Below, in pieces: positions 28,962 to 38,110 of a stretch of DNA of 64,000 nt (position 1 is its first letter; each line of letters opens with the position of its first letter). The notes beneath the pieces are model-generated. The model did not search any database, was not told where the DNA came from, and saw only the letters and a list, made by a program, of their open reading frames with translations. The stretch lies in assembly GCF_009712475.1 (NCBI RefSeq), contig NZ_VCJO01000009.1:62001-126000 (forward strand), read 5' to 3'. Origin of the DNA: Micromonospora sp. CP22. GTDB taxonomy: Bacteria > Actinomycetota > Actinomycetes > Mycobacteriales > Micromonosporaceae. The position numbers and the translations under genes were made by a program.

Positions 28962-29000
28962 TCAGCACGGCCCGATAAGAAGCAGGAAGACTCCGGCCAT
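28962..29000 (-). CDS. leuS leader peptide with three consecutive Leu codons
   Basis: The 12-codon frame reads MAGVFLLLIGPC and stops at 28962-28964. Codons 6-8 are CTG CTT CTT; CTT is a rare codon at this GC content. TACACT lies 7 nt before the ATG, so the leader mRNA is probably leaderless. A ribosome stalled at the Leu codons would leave free the bases that form the alternative stem, blocking the terminator; a ribosome reaching the stop would cover them. This is classic amino-acid attenuation inferred from sequence. Confidence 0.75.
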   Translation of the reverse strand: MAGVFLLLIGPC

Positions 29001-29338
29001 GAACGGCAGTGTACCGCGCGCCACACGGTGGCCGCCTGCACCACCCCTCGAGGCCGTCCACCACATCAAGGGGCCCACCGCCGACGGCGCGCGACGACAG
29101 CACCGGCGATGCGCCGATCCCCTTACCCGACAGAATCGACGACATGCGCTGCGTGAACGACAAATCGCTGCGTAAGCGCTCAAACACCTGCGGCGGTCGG
29201 CGTAGCCGACAAACATGGTTAGCCTGAGAGGCCAGTGAGATTGCCGCGGCACATGAGGCTCACACGTCGCGAACGAAACGGCGGGGCCAGGTGCTCTCTT
29301 CACAGAGGGCTGCCGTGACGGCGACGAGGAGGAGGCCC

Positions 29339-30391
<1,053 letters not shown>

Positions 30392-30392
30392 C

Positions 30393-31691
30393 GTGCGGGC
30401 CGGGCTGCGTGGGCTGACCACCCGCGGCCGATCCTTCCTGGCCGCCGCTGCGGCGGCGGCCATCTCCGCCGGCATCCTCGGCGAGAAGGACCTGCTGCGG
30501 GTGGCCGTGCTGCTGGCCGTCCTACCGTTGCTCGCCGCGCTCTACGTCGGCCGGAGCCGCTACAAGCTCGCCTGCCACCGGTCGCTGGAACCGCACCGGG
30601 TGCCGGTCGGCGCGACCGCGCGGGTGGTGCTGCGCCTGCAGAACATGTCCCGGTTGCCCACCGGCACCCTGCTGCTGGAGGACCGTCTCCCGTACGCGCT
30701 CGGCAGCCGCCCCCGGGTGGTGCTGGAGCGGCTCGGCGCGCACCAGGCGAGTTCCGTGGCCTACACGGTGCGCGCCGACGTGCGGGGCCGGTACGAGGTG
30801 GGCCCGCTGGTGGTCCGGATGACCGACCCCTTCGGCCTCTGCGAACTCACCCGTTCCTTCCCCAGCACCGACCGCCTCACGGTGGTCCCGCAGGTGATCC
30901 CGCTGCCGTCGGTGCGCCTGCCCGGCGAGTACGCCGGCAGCGGCGAGAGCCGGGCCCGCTCGGTGGCGGTGCACGGTGAGGACGACACGGCCACCCGGGA
31001 GTACCGGCGCGGTGACGACCTGCGCCGGGTGCACTGGAAGTCGACCGCGCGCACCGGCGAGCTGATGGTGCGGCGCGAGGAGCAGCCCTGGGAGAGCCGC
31101 GCGACGGTGCTGCTGGACACCCGCGCGTACGGCCATCACGGCGACGGCCCGACGGCCAGCTTCGAGTGGGCGGTCTCGGCCGCCGCCAGCATCGCCGTGC
31201 ACCTGCGGCAGGCCGGTTACAAGCTGCGGCTGGTGACCGGCGCGGGCGCGGACGTCGACGCCGCCGAGGGCGTCGGTGACGGTCTGCTGCTCGACCAGCT
31301 CGCCGAGGTCCGGCTGGACCAGCGGGTCGAGATCACCACTGCGGTGCAGCACGTCCGGCAGCGCTCCGACGGCGGGTTGATCATCGGTTTGTTCGGCTCG
31401 CTGAGCACCGCCGAAGCGGAGTTGTTGGCCGGGCTGCGGGCCAACGGCGCCACCTGTGTCTGCTTCCTGCTGGACAGCTCCGCCTGGCTGAACCTGCCGA
31501 CACCCGCGCGGGCCGAGGCCGACCAGGCGCACGACGCGGCGGCGCTGGCGCTGCTGCATTCGGGCTGGCGGGTGATCGGCGTGGACCACGGCGGCCGGCT
31601 GCCGGCGCTCTGGCCGCAGGCCGGGCGGGGCTCGCAGGGGTTCGCGCTGCGCGCGGCGATGGCCGAGACCGTGGCCGGTGGCGTGCGATGA
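30393..31691 (+). CDS. DUF58 protein with two N-terminal membrane helices
   Basis: A 432-residue protein with a helix pair (about 10-50) and a DUF58 domain marked by TREYRRGDDLRRVHWKSTARTGELMVRREE (about 200-230). The following region (VLLDTRAYG) resembles a von Willebrand A-type fold. DUF58 proteins pair with MoxR ATPases. The GTG at 30393 lies one base after the moxR stop, and the end runs into the next gene's ribosome-site region. Substrate unknown. Confidence 0.88.
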   Translation: MRAGLRGLTTRGRSFLAAAAAAAISAGILGEKDLLRVAVLLAVLPLLAALYVGRSRYKLACHRSLEPHRVPVGATARVVLRLQNMSRLPTGTLLLEDRLPYALGSRPRVVLERLGAHQASSVAYTVRADVRGRYEVGPLVVRMTDPFGLCELTRSFPSTDRLTVVPQVIPLPSVRLPGEYAGSGESRARSVAVHGEDDTATREYRRGDDLRRVHWKSTARTGELMVRREEQPWESRATVLLDTRAYGHHGDGPTASFEWAVSAAASIAVHLRQAGYKLRLVTGAGADVDAAEGVGDGLLLDQLAEVRLDQRVEITTAVQHVRQRSDGGLIIGLFGSLSTAEAELLAGLRANGATCVCFLLDSSAWLNLPTPARAEADQAHDAAALALLHSGWRVIGVDHGGRLPALWPQAGRGSQGFALRAAMAETVAGGVR

Positions 31692-31707
31692 ACGGAAGGT
31701 CCCCCTC

Positions 31708-34176
31708 ATGATCGCCCATCGGAACCTGGGCCTGGTGGCCGCCGGCGCGACGCTGCTCGCGTCAGCGCCGTTGTCGGCCATCTTCGCGAGCTGGACGTGG
31801 CTGGTCCAGGCAGTCATCGCGGTGGCCGCGGTGGCCGCCGCGGCGGCGCTGGCCCGGCTCGGCCGGACCCCGCTGTGGGTGCAGATCCTGGCCATGGTCG
31901 GCGGCCTCATGCTCGCGCTGACCTGGCTGTTCCCCAGCGGTGCCGAACTGCTGGCGGTGCTACCCACCCCGGCCACCTTCGGGCACTTCGCGGAGCTGCT
32001 CGGCAGTTCGGTCGAGGACATGCGCTCGCACGGCGTGAAGGTGCCGGACACCGACCCGCTGCTGTTCATCACCGTGCTCGGCATCGGCGGGGTGGCGGTG
32101 CTGGTGGATGTGCTCTGCGTCGGGCTTCGTCGTCCCGCCCTGGCCGGTCTGCCGATGCTGGCCATCTACTCGGTGCCGGTGGCCGTCTACGTGGACAGCG
32201 TCCCGCCGGTGCCGTTCGTGATCGGTGCCGCCGGTTTCCTGTGGCTGCTGGTCACCGACAACGTGGACCGGGTCCGCCGGTTCGGCCGGCGGTTCACCGG
32301 CGATGGCCGCGACGTCGACGTCTGGGAGGCGTCGCCGCTGTCCGCCGCCGGTCGGCGGCTGGCGGTGGTGGGTCTGGCGGTGGCCGTGCTGGTGCCGTTG
32401 GCCGTGCCGGGCATGACCGTGGGGCTGATGAGCACGCTGAACTCCGGCGTCGGCTCCGGCGGCGGTCCGGGTTTCGGCGGCTCCCCCGGCCGGGTCGACC
32501 TCTTCGCCGCGCTCAGCGGGCAGCTCAACCAGTCCCAGGTGACCAACCTGGTTACGGTCACCACCACCGAGAAGGACCCGTTCTACCTGCGTTTCGGGGT
32601 CGCCGACGACCTGCGTACCGACGGTTTCCGGGTGCGCGGGCCCAACGGCAGGCGGGTCAACGACGAGCTGCCCGACCCGTCGCGGCGGTCGCTGCCCGGC
32701 GTCGAACGGACCCGGCAACGGGCCACCGTGCAGGTGAGCCGGGACCTGAACATGCCGCTGCTGCCGGTCTACGCCGAGCCGGTCGACTTCGCCGACCTGA
32801 ACAACAACTGGTTCTACGACCCCACCCTCCAGGTCGTCTTCTCCAACCGGGAGAACTCCCGTGGCAGGGAGTACTCCTTCGACTACGTACGCTCGTCGTA
32901 CACCCCGCAGGCGCTGCGGCGGGCCCAACCGCTGCCGGCGGACCTGCCGCTGCGCCGGCAGCAGACCGCGACGCCGGACGTGCCGGAGGTCCGGGCCCTG
33001 GTGGGAGAGCTGATCCGGGGTGCGCGCACCGAGTACGACAAGGTCCGGGCGATCTACGACTACTTCTCCGAGGACAACGGCTTCAGCTACCGGCTCAGCA
33101 CCGAGCAGGGCACCAGCGGCCAGGCGATCCTCGACTTCCTGGAGAACAAGGTCGGCTACTGCCAGCAGTACGCCGCGGCGCTGGCCTGGATGGTCCGCGA
33201 CGCGGGGATCCCGGCCCGGGTCGCCTTCGGCTTCACCAACGGCAGCCGACGCAGCGACAACACCCTCACCCTGACCAACCGCAACCTGCACGCCTGGACG
33301 GAGGTCTACTTCGACCAGATCGGCTGGGTGCCCTTCGACGCCACCCCCGCCTACGGCGTGCCCGGCTCGACCCGCTCGGCGTGGGCACCGGACGTGGACG
33401 CCCCGGAGGAGACCACGCCGCAGGGCGGCACCTCGGACACCCCCGACGAGACGGATCCGTCGACCGAGGCGGAGCAGGGACCGAACCGGTTCGAGGAGGG
33501 TGCGGACCCGGGCGCGCTGAGCGGCTCGGACACTCCCGCCGCTCAGCGGCCCCGCTGGCCCTGGCTGGTCGCCGCCGGAGTCATGGCGCTGCTGCTCCTG
33601 CTCGCCGTGCCCGCGCTGCGCCGGCTGGCGCTGCGCCGCCGTCGGGCTCGTCCGGCACCGGCGGTACGGTCGGTGGACGCGCCGGACGTGGCCCCGTCCG
33701 GGGCCGGGCAACCGGTCACGATGGTCGTCACCGATCCGGACCGGGCGCGGGCCGACGCGCACGCGGCCTGGGATGAGCTGATCGACACGCTCGTCGACTA
33801 CCGGGTCAGGGTGGACCGGACGGAGACGCCCCGGGCCACGGCGGAACGGTTGGCCCGGGAACCGCTGGTCGCGCACACCGACGCGGCGTCGGCGGCGCGG
33901 CTGCTCGGGCGGGCGGAGGAACGGGCCCGCTACGCCCGGGACCCGCTGACCGGCGAACCGCTGCCGGCCGCCTTGCGAAAGGTGCGCGGCGCGCTCGCCG
34001 AGCAGGCAGGGCGACGGACCCGGCTGATGGCGTCCGCATTGCCGCCATCGGTGTTGTACCGGTGGCGCACCGCCATCGCGGACACCTCGTCACGACTGGT
34101 GAACTCCGGCGGGCAGCTGCGCCGAAGGCTGCTGCGCTTCAGCCCGCGCCGCCTCATCGCCACCCGCCCCCGCTGA
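31708..34176 (+). CDS. Membrane transglutaminase-like protein (TgpA/DUF3488 type)
   Basis: An 822-residue membrane protein: about six helices in the first 250 residues, an extracellular part with a transglutaminase-like domain, and a final membrane helix (about 620-640) followed by a DUF4129-like cytoplasmic tail. The catalytic triad is visible: Cys in NKVGYCQQYAAALAWMVRDAGIPARV, His in NRNLHAWTEVYFDQIGW, and Asp in VPFDATP. Thus it may be an active cysteine protease or transglutaminase outside the cell. The Thr/Asp-rich linker lies near 560-610. GGAAGG precedes the ATG. It ends the moxR operon. Confidence 0.92.
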   Translation: MIAHRNLGLVAAGATLLASAPLSAIFASWTWLVQAVIAVAAVAAAAALARLGRTPLWVQILAMVGGLMLALTWLFPSGAELLAVLPTPATFGHFAELLGSSVEDMRSHGVKVPDTDPLLFITVLGIGGVAVLVDVLCVGLRRPALAGLPMLAIYSVPVAVYVDSVPPVPFVIGAAGFLWLLVTDNVDRVRRFGRRFTGDGRDVDVWEASPLSAAGRRLAVVGLAVAVLVPLAVPGMTVGLMSTLNSGVGSGGGPGFGGSPGRVDLFAALSGQLNQSQVTNLVTVTTTEKDPFYLRFGVADDLRTDGFRVRGPNGRRVNDELPDPSRRSLPGVERTRQRATVQVSRDLNMPLLPVYAEPVDFADLNNNWFYDPTLQVVFSNRENSRGREYSFDYVRSSYTPQALRRAQPLPADLPLRRQQTATPDVPEVRALVGELIRGARTEYDKVRAIYDYFSEDNGFSYRLSTEQGTSGQAILDFLENKVGYCQQYAAALAWMVRDAGIPARVAFGFTNGSRRSDNTLTLTNRNLHAWTEVYFDQIGWVPFDATPAYGVPGSTRSAWAPDVDAPEETTPQGGTSDTPDETDPSTEAEQGPNRFEEGADPGALSGSDTPAAQRPRWPWLVAAGVMALLLLLAVPALRRLALRRRRARPAPAVRSVDAPDVAPSGAGQPVTMVVTDPDRARADAHAAWDELIDTLVDYRVRVDRTETPRATAERLAREPLVAHTDAASAARLLGRAEERARYARDPLTGEPLPAALRKVRGALAEQAGRRTRLMASALPPSVLYRWRTAIADTSSRLVNSGGQLRRRLLRFSPRRLIATRPR

Positions 34177-34184
34177 CCGTCGAG

Positions 34185-34242
34185 GTGATCAAGGAGTTTG
34201 CGTCGGAATCAGTGCTGGAGCCGACGCAAACTTCTTGATCAC
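34185..34242. terminator. Long hairpin between convergent genes
   Basis: Arms of 22 bases (34185-34206 and 34221-34242) pair with one mismatch around a 14-base loop. It serves the moxR operon on the plus strand and the DUF3040 gene on the minus strand. The outer stem GATCAAG-AGTT resembles the flank of the palindrome at 14157, so the two may belong to one hairpin family. Confidence 0.75.
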
Positions 34243-34261
34243 CGCGCTTAGCGGAACGGGG

Positions 34262-34657
34262 TCAGCGGTGCCCCTCCGGGCGCTGCCGCCACCGGTCCTC
34301 CATTCGGTCGAGGAAGCCCGACCTCCGGCCGGCTCGACCCCGGGAGCGACGACGAGTCGCCGTGCCCCCGACGACGTGCAGGTCAGGTGACTGCGCCCGA
34401 CGGTGCGACTGCACCGCGAACGCGGCCGAGGCCAGCATGACAACGAATCCCGCCACTGCCAGTGGCGGAGTCTTGATCACCGCGCCATAAACCAGCAACG
34501 CCAAACCAGCGATGATCACGCCGGCAGCGACGAGCAGGCGACGCCGCGCGTGGAAACGCGGATCGCTGGCGCGCACGGCCGAGGCGAACTTGGGGTCCTC
34601 GGCAAGCGACCGCTCGATCTGCTCGAACAGCCGCTGCTCGTGCTCCGAGAGCGGCAC
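34262..34657 (-). CDS. DUF3040 membrane protein
   Basis: A 131-residue protein beginning MPLSEHEQRLFEQIERSLAEDPKFA, the conserved DUF3040 opening, followed by two membrane helices (about 40-60 and 63-85) and a basic tail. The family is actinobacterial and uncharacterised, often near dinB or wall genes. GGGGAGGAG precedes the GTG at 34657. The 115 bp between it and dinB hold no clear motif. Confidence 0.9.
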   Translation of the reverse strand: MPLSEHEQRLFEQIERSLAEDPKFASAVRASDPRFHARRRLLVAAGVIIAGLALLVYGAVIKTPPLAVAGFVVMLASAAFAVQSHRRAQSPDLHVVGGTATRRRSRGRAGRRSGFLDRMEDRWRQRPEGHR

Positions 34658-34772
34658 GGCACTCCTCCCCGGTCACGTTGGTCGGTCCGGTCGGACCGAC
34701 AGACCGTGGCAGCCAACCGGCTGCTTACCCGCAAGTCTACGAGGGCCCTCGCGCGTCGGAAAGCGGGACGAC

Positions 34773-36032
34773 CTACGGCCGGGTCGGATTTTCATTTCGT
34801 CGCAGATCGCGCCCGCTGAGAAGACTGGCCGGGCCTATGACGGACCGCCCGAAACGGGCAGCCGCCGCGTCCGCCGCGACCTCCGCCTCCCGCCACCCCC
34901 GCTCCGGCTGACCCAGGGCGAGCTGTCGCGGTGTCTCGGCCGCCACCGACAGGCCCTCCGCCCGGACACCGAGCAGGCGAATCCGTTCACCCGGGTTCAA
35001 CGCGGTGTAGAGCGCCCAGGACGTGTCGAACATCTCCCGAGCCACATCGGTGGGCACGTCCAGGGTGCGGGCCCGGCTCACCGTGCGGAAATCGGCGGTA
35101 CGCACCTTGAGCGAGATCGTCCGCCCCACCTGCCCGGCGGCCCGCAGCCGGGCACCGACCTTCTCGGCCAGGGCGAGCAGCGTCCGGCGGATCTCGGCCG
35201 GATCATCGACGTCCACGTCGAAGGTGACCTCCGCTCCGATCGACTTCTCCACCTGCTCCGGGCTGACCCGGCGGGGATCGCGCCCCCAGGACAGCTCGTG
35301 CAGGTGCGCGGCGACCGCCTCGCCGAGCGCGGTCCGCAGCATCCCCAGCGGAGCCTGCGCCAGGTCGCCGACGGTACGCAGGCCGAGCCGCAGCAGGGCC
35401 TGCTCGGAACGCTCCCCCACCCCCCACAGCGCGCCGACCGGAAGCGGATGGAGGAACTCGATCACCAGGTCGGCCGGCACCACCAGCAGACCGTCGGGCT
35501 TGGCCCGGGTCGAGCCGAGCTTGGCCACGAACTTGCTCGGAGCCACCCCCACCGAGCAGGTCAGCCCCTGCTCGGCGGCGACCCGCTCCCGGATCCTGCG
35601 GGCGATCGCCGTCGGCGACCCGAACAGCCGCCGGGCACCGGCCACGTCGAGGAACGCCTCGTCCAGGGAGAGCGGCTCGACCAGCGGCGTGACGTCACGG
35701 AAGATCTGCATGACCGCCCGCGAGGCCGCCGTGTAGCTGGCGAAGTCGGGAGCGAGGAAGACCGCGTGCGGGCAGAGAGCGCGGGCCCGCATCATGGGCA
35801 TGGCGCTGCGTACGCCGAAACGTCGGGCCTCGTAGCTGGCCGAGCTGACCACCCCGCGCGGACCGATCCCACCGACCACCACGGCCCGGCCGCGTAGCTC
35901 GGGTCGGCGACGGACCTCCACCGAGGCGTAGAAGGCGTCCATGTCGACGTGCAGGATCGGGCACCCGGCGTCGTCGGCGCCGGGTTCGAACCGGGAATCG
36001 CCGCCCCGAGGCAGCGACTGGCTGCGACCCAC
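34773..36032 (-). CDS. dinB: DNA polymerase IV (Y family)
   Basis: Translesion polymerase. The 419-residue product starts with HVDMDAFYASVEVRRRPEL near residue 27, where the first catalytic Asp lies, and has YEARRFGVRSAMP and the second acidic motif LSLDEAFLDV near residue 118. The little-finger domain covers about 260-370. The active-site acids are intact, in contrast to ImuB at 41543-43306. No canonical beta-clamp motif is certain; the tail ends RRNENPTRP. Confidence 0.95.
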   Translation of the reverse strand: MGRSQSLPRGGDSRFEPGADDAGCPILHVDMDAFYASVEVRRRPELRGRAVVVGGIGPRGVVSSASYEARRFGVRSAMPMMRARALCPHAVFLAPDFASYTAASRAVMQIFRDVTPLVEPLSLDEAFLDVAGARRLFGSPTAIARRIRERVAAEQGLTCSVGVAPSKFVAKLGSTRAKPDGLLVVPADLVIEFLHPLPVGALWGVGERSEQALLRLGLRTVGDLAQAPLGMLRTALGEAVAAHLHELSWGRDPRRVSPEQVEKSIGAEVTFDVDVDDPAEIRRTLLALAEKVGARLRAAGQVGRTISLKVRTADFRTVSRARTLDVPTDVAREMFDTSWALYTALNPGERIRLLGVRAEGLSVAAETPRQLALGQPERGWREAEVAADAAAARFGRSVIGPASLLSGRDLRRNENPTRP

Positions 36033-36070
36033 CGGCGCAGACTAGCCCGAGCCGCTGACATTCCCGCCGG

Positions 36071-37306
36071 TCAGCCCCGCACCACCAGCAGCGGAATCGT
36101 CATCTCGGCTGCGGTGTCCGCGCCGTGGAAGGCCACCAACCGGGACAGGATCGGCGGTTCCGAACGACTGGCCATCACGGCGTACGTGTCGTTGCAGGCC
36201 ACCACCACGTCGCCGATCCGGTCCAGGTGGGCGGCGGTCACCGGCCCGAACCGGCCGGTGGCCACCGCCTCCTCGCGGGTCAGCACCCGGGCGGCGGAGC
36301 CGAGCACGGCCGACCAGGCCGCCACCACGTCGGCGGTGGCCCCCGGGGCGACGTGCAGGTAGCGCAGCCGGGGCTCGCCCGCGACCACCCGCACCCCGGC
36401 GGTAAGCCGAGGATCGGTGTCCAGGTCGAACCGGTCTCCGTCGGGAATGTTGAGCTGCCCGTGGTCGGCGGTCACCAACAGCGCGGCATCGGACGGCAGC
36501 CCGTCCACCAGTCGGGCCAGCAGCCCGTCCAACTCGGTCACCGCCAGCCGCCACGGCAGCGAGTCGACGCCACTGAAGTGGCCGTGCCGGTCGATATCCG
36601 GGTGGTAGGCGGAAACCAGGGTCGGGCCGGTTCCGGCGCGCAGCGCGGCCAGCGTGGTGGCGGCCACCTCGTCGACCCCGGCCGCGCCCCGGTAGTCACC
36701 GCCCCGGTTCGCGGCCAGGGTCAGACCGGTACCGCCGAACTCCGGGCGACTCACCACGGTCACCGCCACTCCGGCCGCCCGGGCCCGTTCCAACTGGGTG
36801 GGGACCGGCTGCCAGCGCAGTGGATCGGGGTCGCCGTCGTTCCACTCGATGTGGTTGAGCACCCGCTCGGTGCCCGGAACCCGCACGGTGAAGCCGACCA
36901 CCCCGTGCTCGCCGGGCGCCACGCCGGTGCCCAGGGTGACCAGGCTGGTGGGGGTGGTGGAGGGGAAACCGGAGGTGAGCGGTCGGCTCGACGTGGCGGC
37001 CAACCCGGCCAGGGTCGGCGCGTGCGGCGCGGCGGTCGGGATCTGGTACCAGCCGAGACCGTCGACCAGCAGCACCGCGATCCGGCGTACCCCGGACAGT
37101 TCGGCGGTCAGGCCGAGCGGGTCCGGGGCACCGGGGACACCGAGCACGGCCAGGGCGCTGGGCAGCACGTCGGCGAGGCTTGCACCGCCGTACCCCGGCG
37201 CGACGGGAGTAAGGAAGGGCACCTTGTTAACGCCTGATGTATAGGAAGGGCCCCCTCCTAACACCGACTCGGCGCCGGGAACGGGGGTGCCGGCGGGGCC
37301 GGTCAT
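36071..37306 (-). CDS. Alkaline-phosphatase-superfamily phosphodiesterase
   Basis: A 411-residue predicted metal-dependent phosphodiesterase or nucleotide pyrophosphatase. The metal and nucleophile sites are visible: LLVDGLGWYQI (Asp), SGFPSTTPTSLVTLGTG (Thr or Ser nucleophile), YHPDIDRHGHFSG, and TADHGQLNI. No signal peptide is apparent. The ATG at 37306 overlaps the methyltransferase stop (ATGA). A dispersed repeat (37209-37265) sits in frame in the N-terminus and encodes about residues 15-33; family similarity starts after it. The true substrate is unknown. Confidence 0.88.
   Translation of the reverse strand: MTGPAGTPVPGAESVLGGGPSYTSGVNKVPFLTPVAPGYGGASLADVLPSALAVLGVPGAPDPLGLTAELSGVRRIAVLLVDGLGWYQIPTAAPHAPTLAGLAATSSRPLTSGFPSTTPTSLVTLGTGVAPGEHGVVGFTVRVPGTERVLNHIEWNDGDPDPLRWQPVPTQLERARAAGVAVTVVSRPEFGGTGLTLAANRGGDYRGAAGVDEVAATTLAALRAGTGPTLVSAYHPDIDRHGHFSGVDSLPWRLAVTELDGLLARLVDGLPSDAALLVTADHGQLNIPDGDRFDLDTDPRLTAGVRVVAGEPRLRYLHVAPGATADVVAAWSAVLGSAARVLTREEAVATGRFGPVTAAHLDRIGDVVVACNDTYAVMASRSEPPILSRLVAFHGADTAAEMTIPLLVVRG
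37209..37265. repeat. Dispersed GGAAGGGCCCC repeat, copy A (inside a gene)
   Basis: Two half-units with GGAAGGG cores are joined by TTAACGCCTGATGTAT. It is related to copies at 51455-51515 and 62709-62766. Here it lies inside the coding region of the phosphodiesterase and keeps its frame. Confidence 0.85.
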
Positions 37307-38049
37307 GCCGGCCGACGGGCGAACAGGTGCAGCTGGGCGGCGATGTCCCGCCAGGGTGGTCGCCCGGCCAACGTCCGTTCCAACTCGACCAGGGCGCCGG
37401 CCTGACCGTCCGCCACCGTCGCGGGCAGCAGGTCGGCGAGGACGCGTACGCCGTGGATCTCCTCCACGGTCAGCCCGGCGGCGGACAACAGCGCGGCGGC
37501 GCCCTCGACGTCGAAGCGGCGGCGCAGGGTGTCCCGGGCACCGGCGGCTCCCGCCGGGTCGGTGGCCAGCGTCGCCGCCACATCGAGGTGCCCGTTCGTC
37601 GCCCGGCCGAGCACCGCGGCGGCCCGTCCGGCGACCAGTACGCTCGCCGCCCCACCCGGTCGCAGCACGCCCACCAACGCGGACACCACAGGTTTCGGGT
37701 CGTCGACGACCTCCAACACGGAGTGGCAGAGCACCAGGTCGACGCTGGTCGGCTCGATCAGCCCGACCAACGCGTCACCGTCGCCCTGCACCGCGCGTAC
37801 CCGCTCGGCCACCCCGGCCTCCGCGGCCCGGCGGCTGAGCGCGGCGAGCGCGTCCGGACTGGCGTCGACCACGGTCACCCGGTGCCCGGCCCGGGCCAGG
37901 GGCACCGCGAACCCGCCGGTGCCACCCCCCACGTCCAGCACGGTCAGCTCGGTGGCCGGTCGGCGGTCCAGCTCGGCGCGCAGCACCGACCAGACCACGG
38001 CGGTACGGGGGGTGAGCGGCGGCCCGGCCGGGCCTGAGGTCTGTTCCAC
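37303..38049 (-). CDS. SAM-dependent methyltransferase
   Basis: A 248-residue class I methyltransferase with SAM motif I LTVLDVGGGTGGFAVPLA (about 36-53), motif II VTVVDASPDAL, and LCHSVLEVVDDP near residue 105. It lacks features for naming a substrate; similarity in layout to SmtA/UbiE-type enzymes is general. It starts with GTG at 38049 and is coupled to the downstream phosphodiesterase gene. Confidence 0.88.
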   Translation of the reverse strand: MEQTSGPAGPPLTPRTAVVWSVLRAELDRRPATELTVLDVGGGTGGFAVPLARAGHRVTVVDASPDALAALSRRAAEAGVAERVRAVQGDGDALVGLIEPTSVDLVLCHSVLEVVDDPKPVVSALVGVLRPGGAASVLVAGRAAAVLGRATNGHLDVAATLATDPAGAAGARDTLRRRFDVEGAAALLSAAGLTVEEIHGVRVLADLLPATVADGQAGALVELERTLAGRPPWRDIAAQLHLFARRPA

Positions 38050-38110
38050 CCGGTCGAGCCTAGTCAGACCGGAGGAGATCGTCAGGGGGCACCTGCCCGC
38101 CGTCGATGAG

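Larger units (their letters stand above)
28821..29338. other. leuS/moxR divergent intergenic region (518 bp)
   Basis: Besides the leader peptide and attenuator at 28913-29000, no gene is credible here. The stretch 29013-29338 holds a small perfect hairpin (GTCGGC/GCCGAC, 29196-29210) and a TAGCCT box near 29220 that may serve the moxR operon. Reading frames here lack ribosome sites and look random. Confidence 0.6.
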
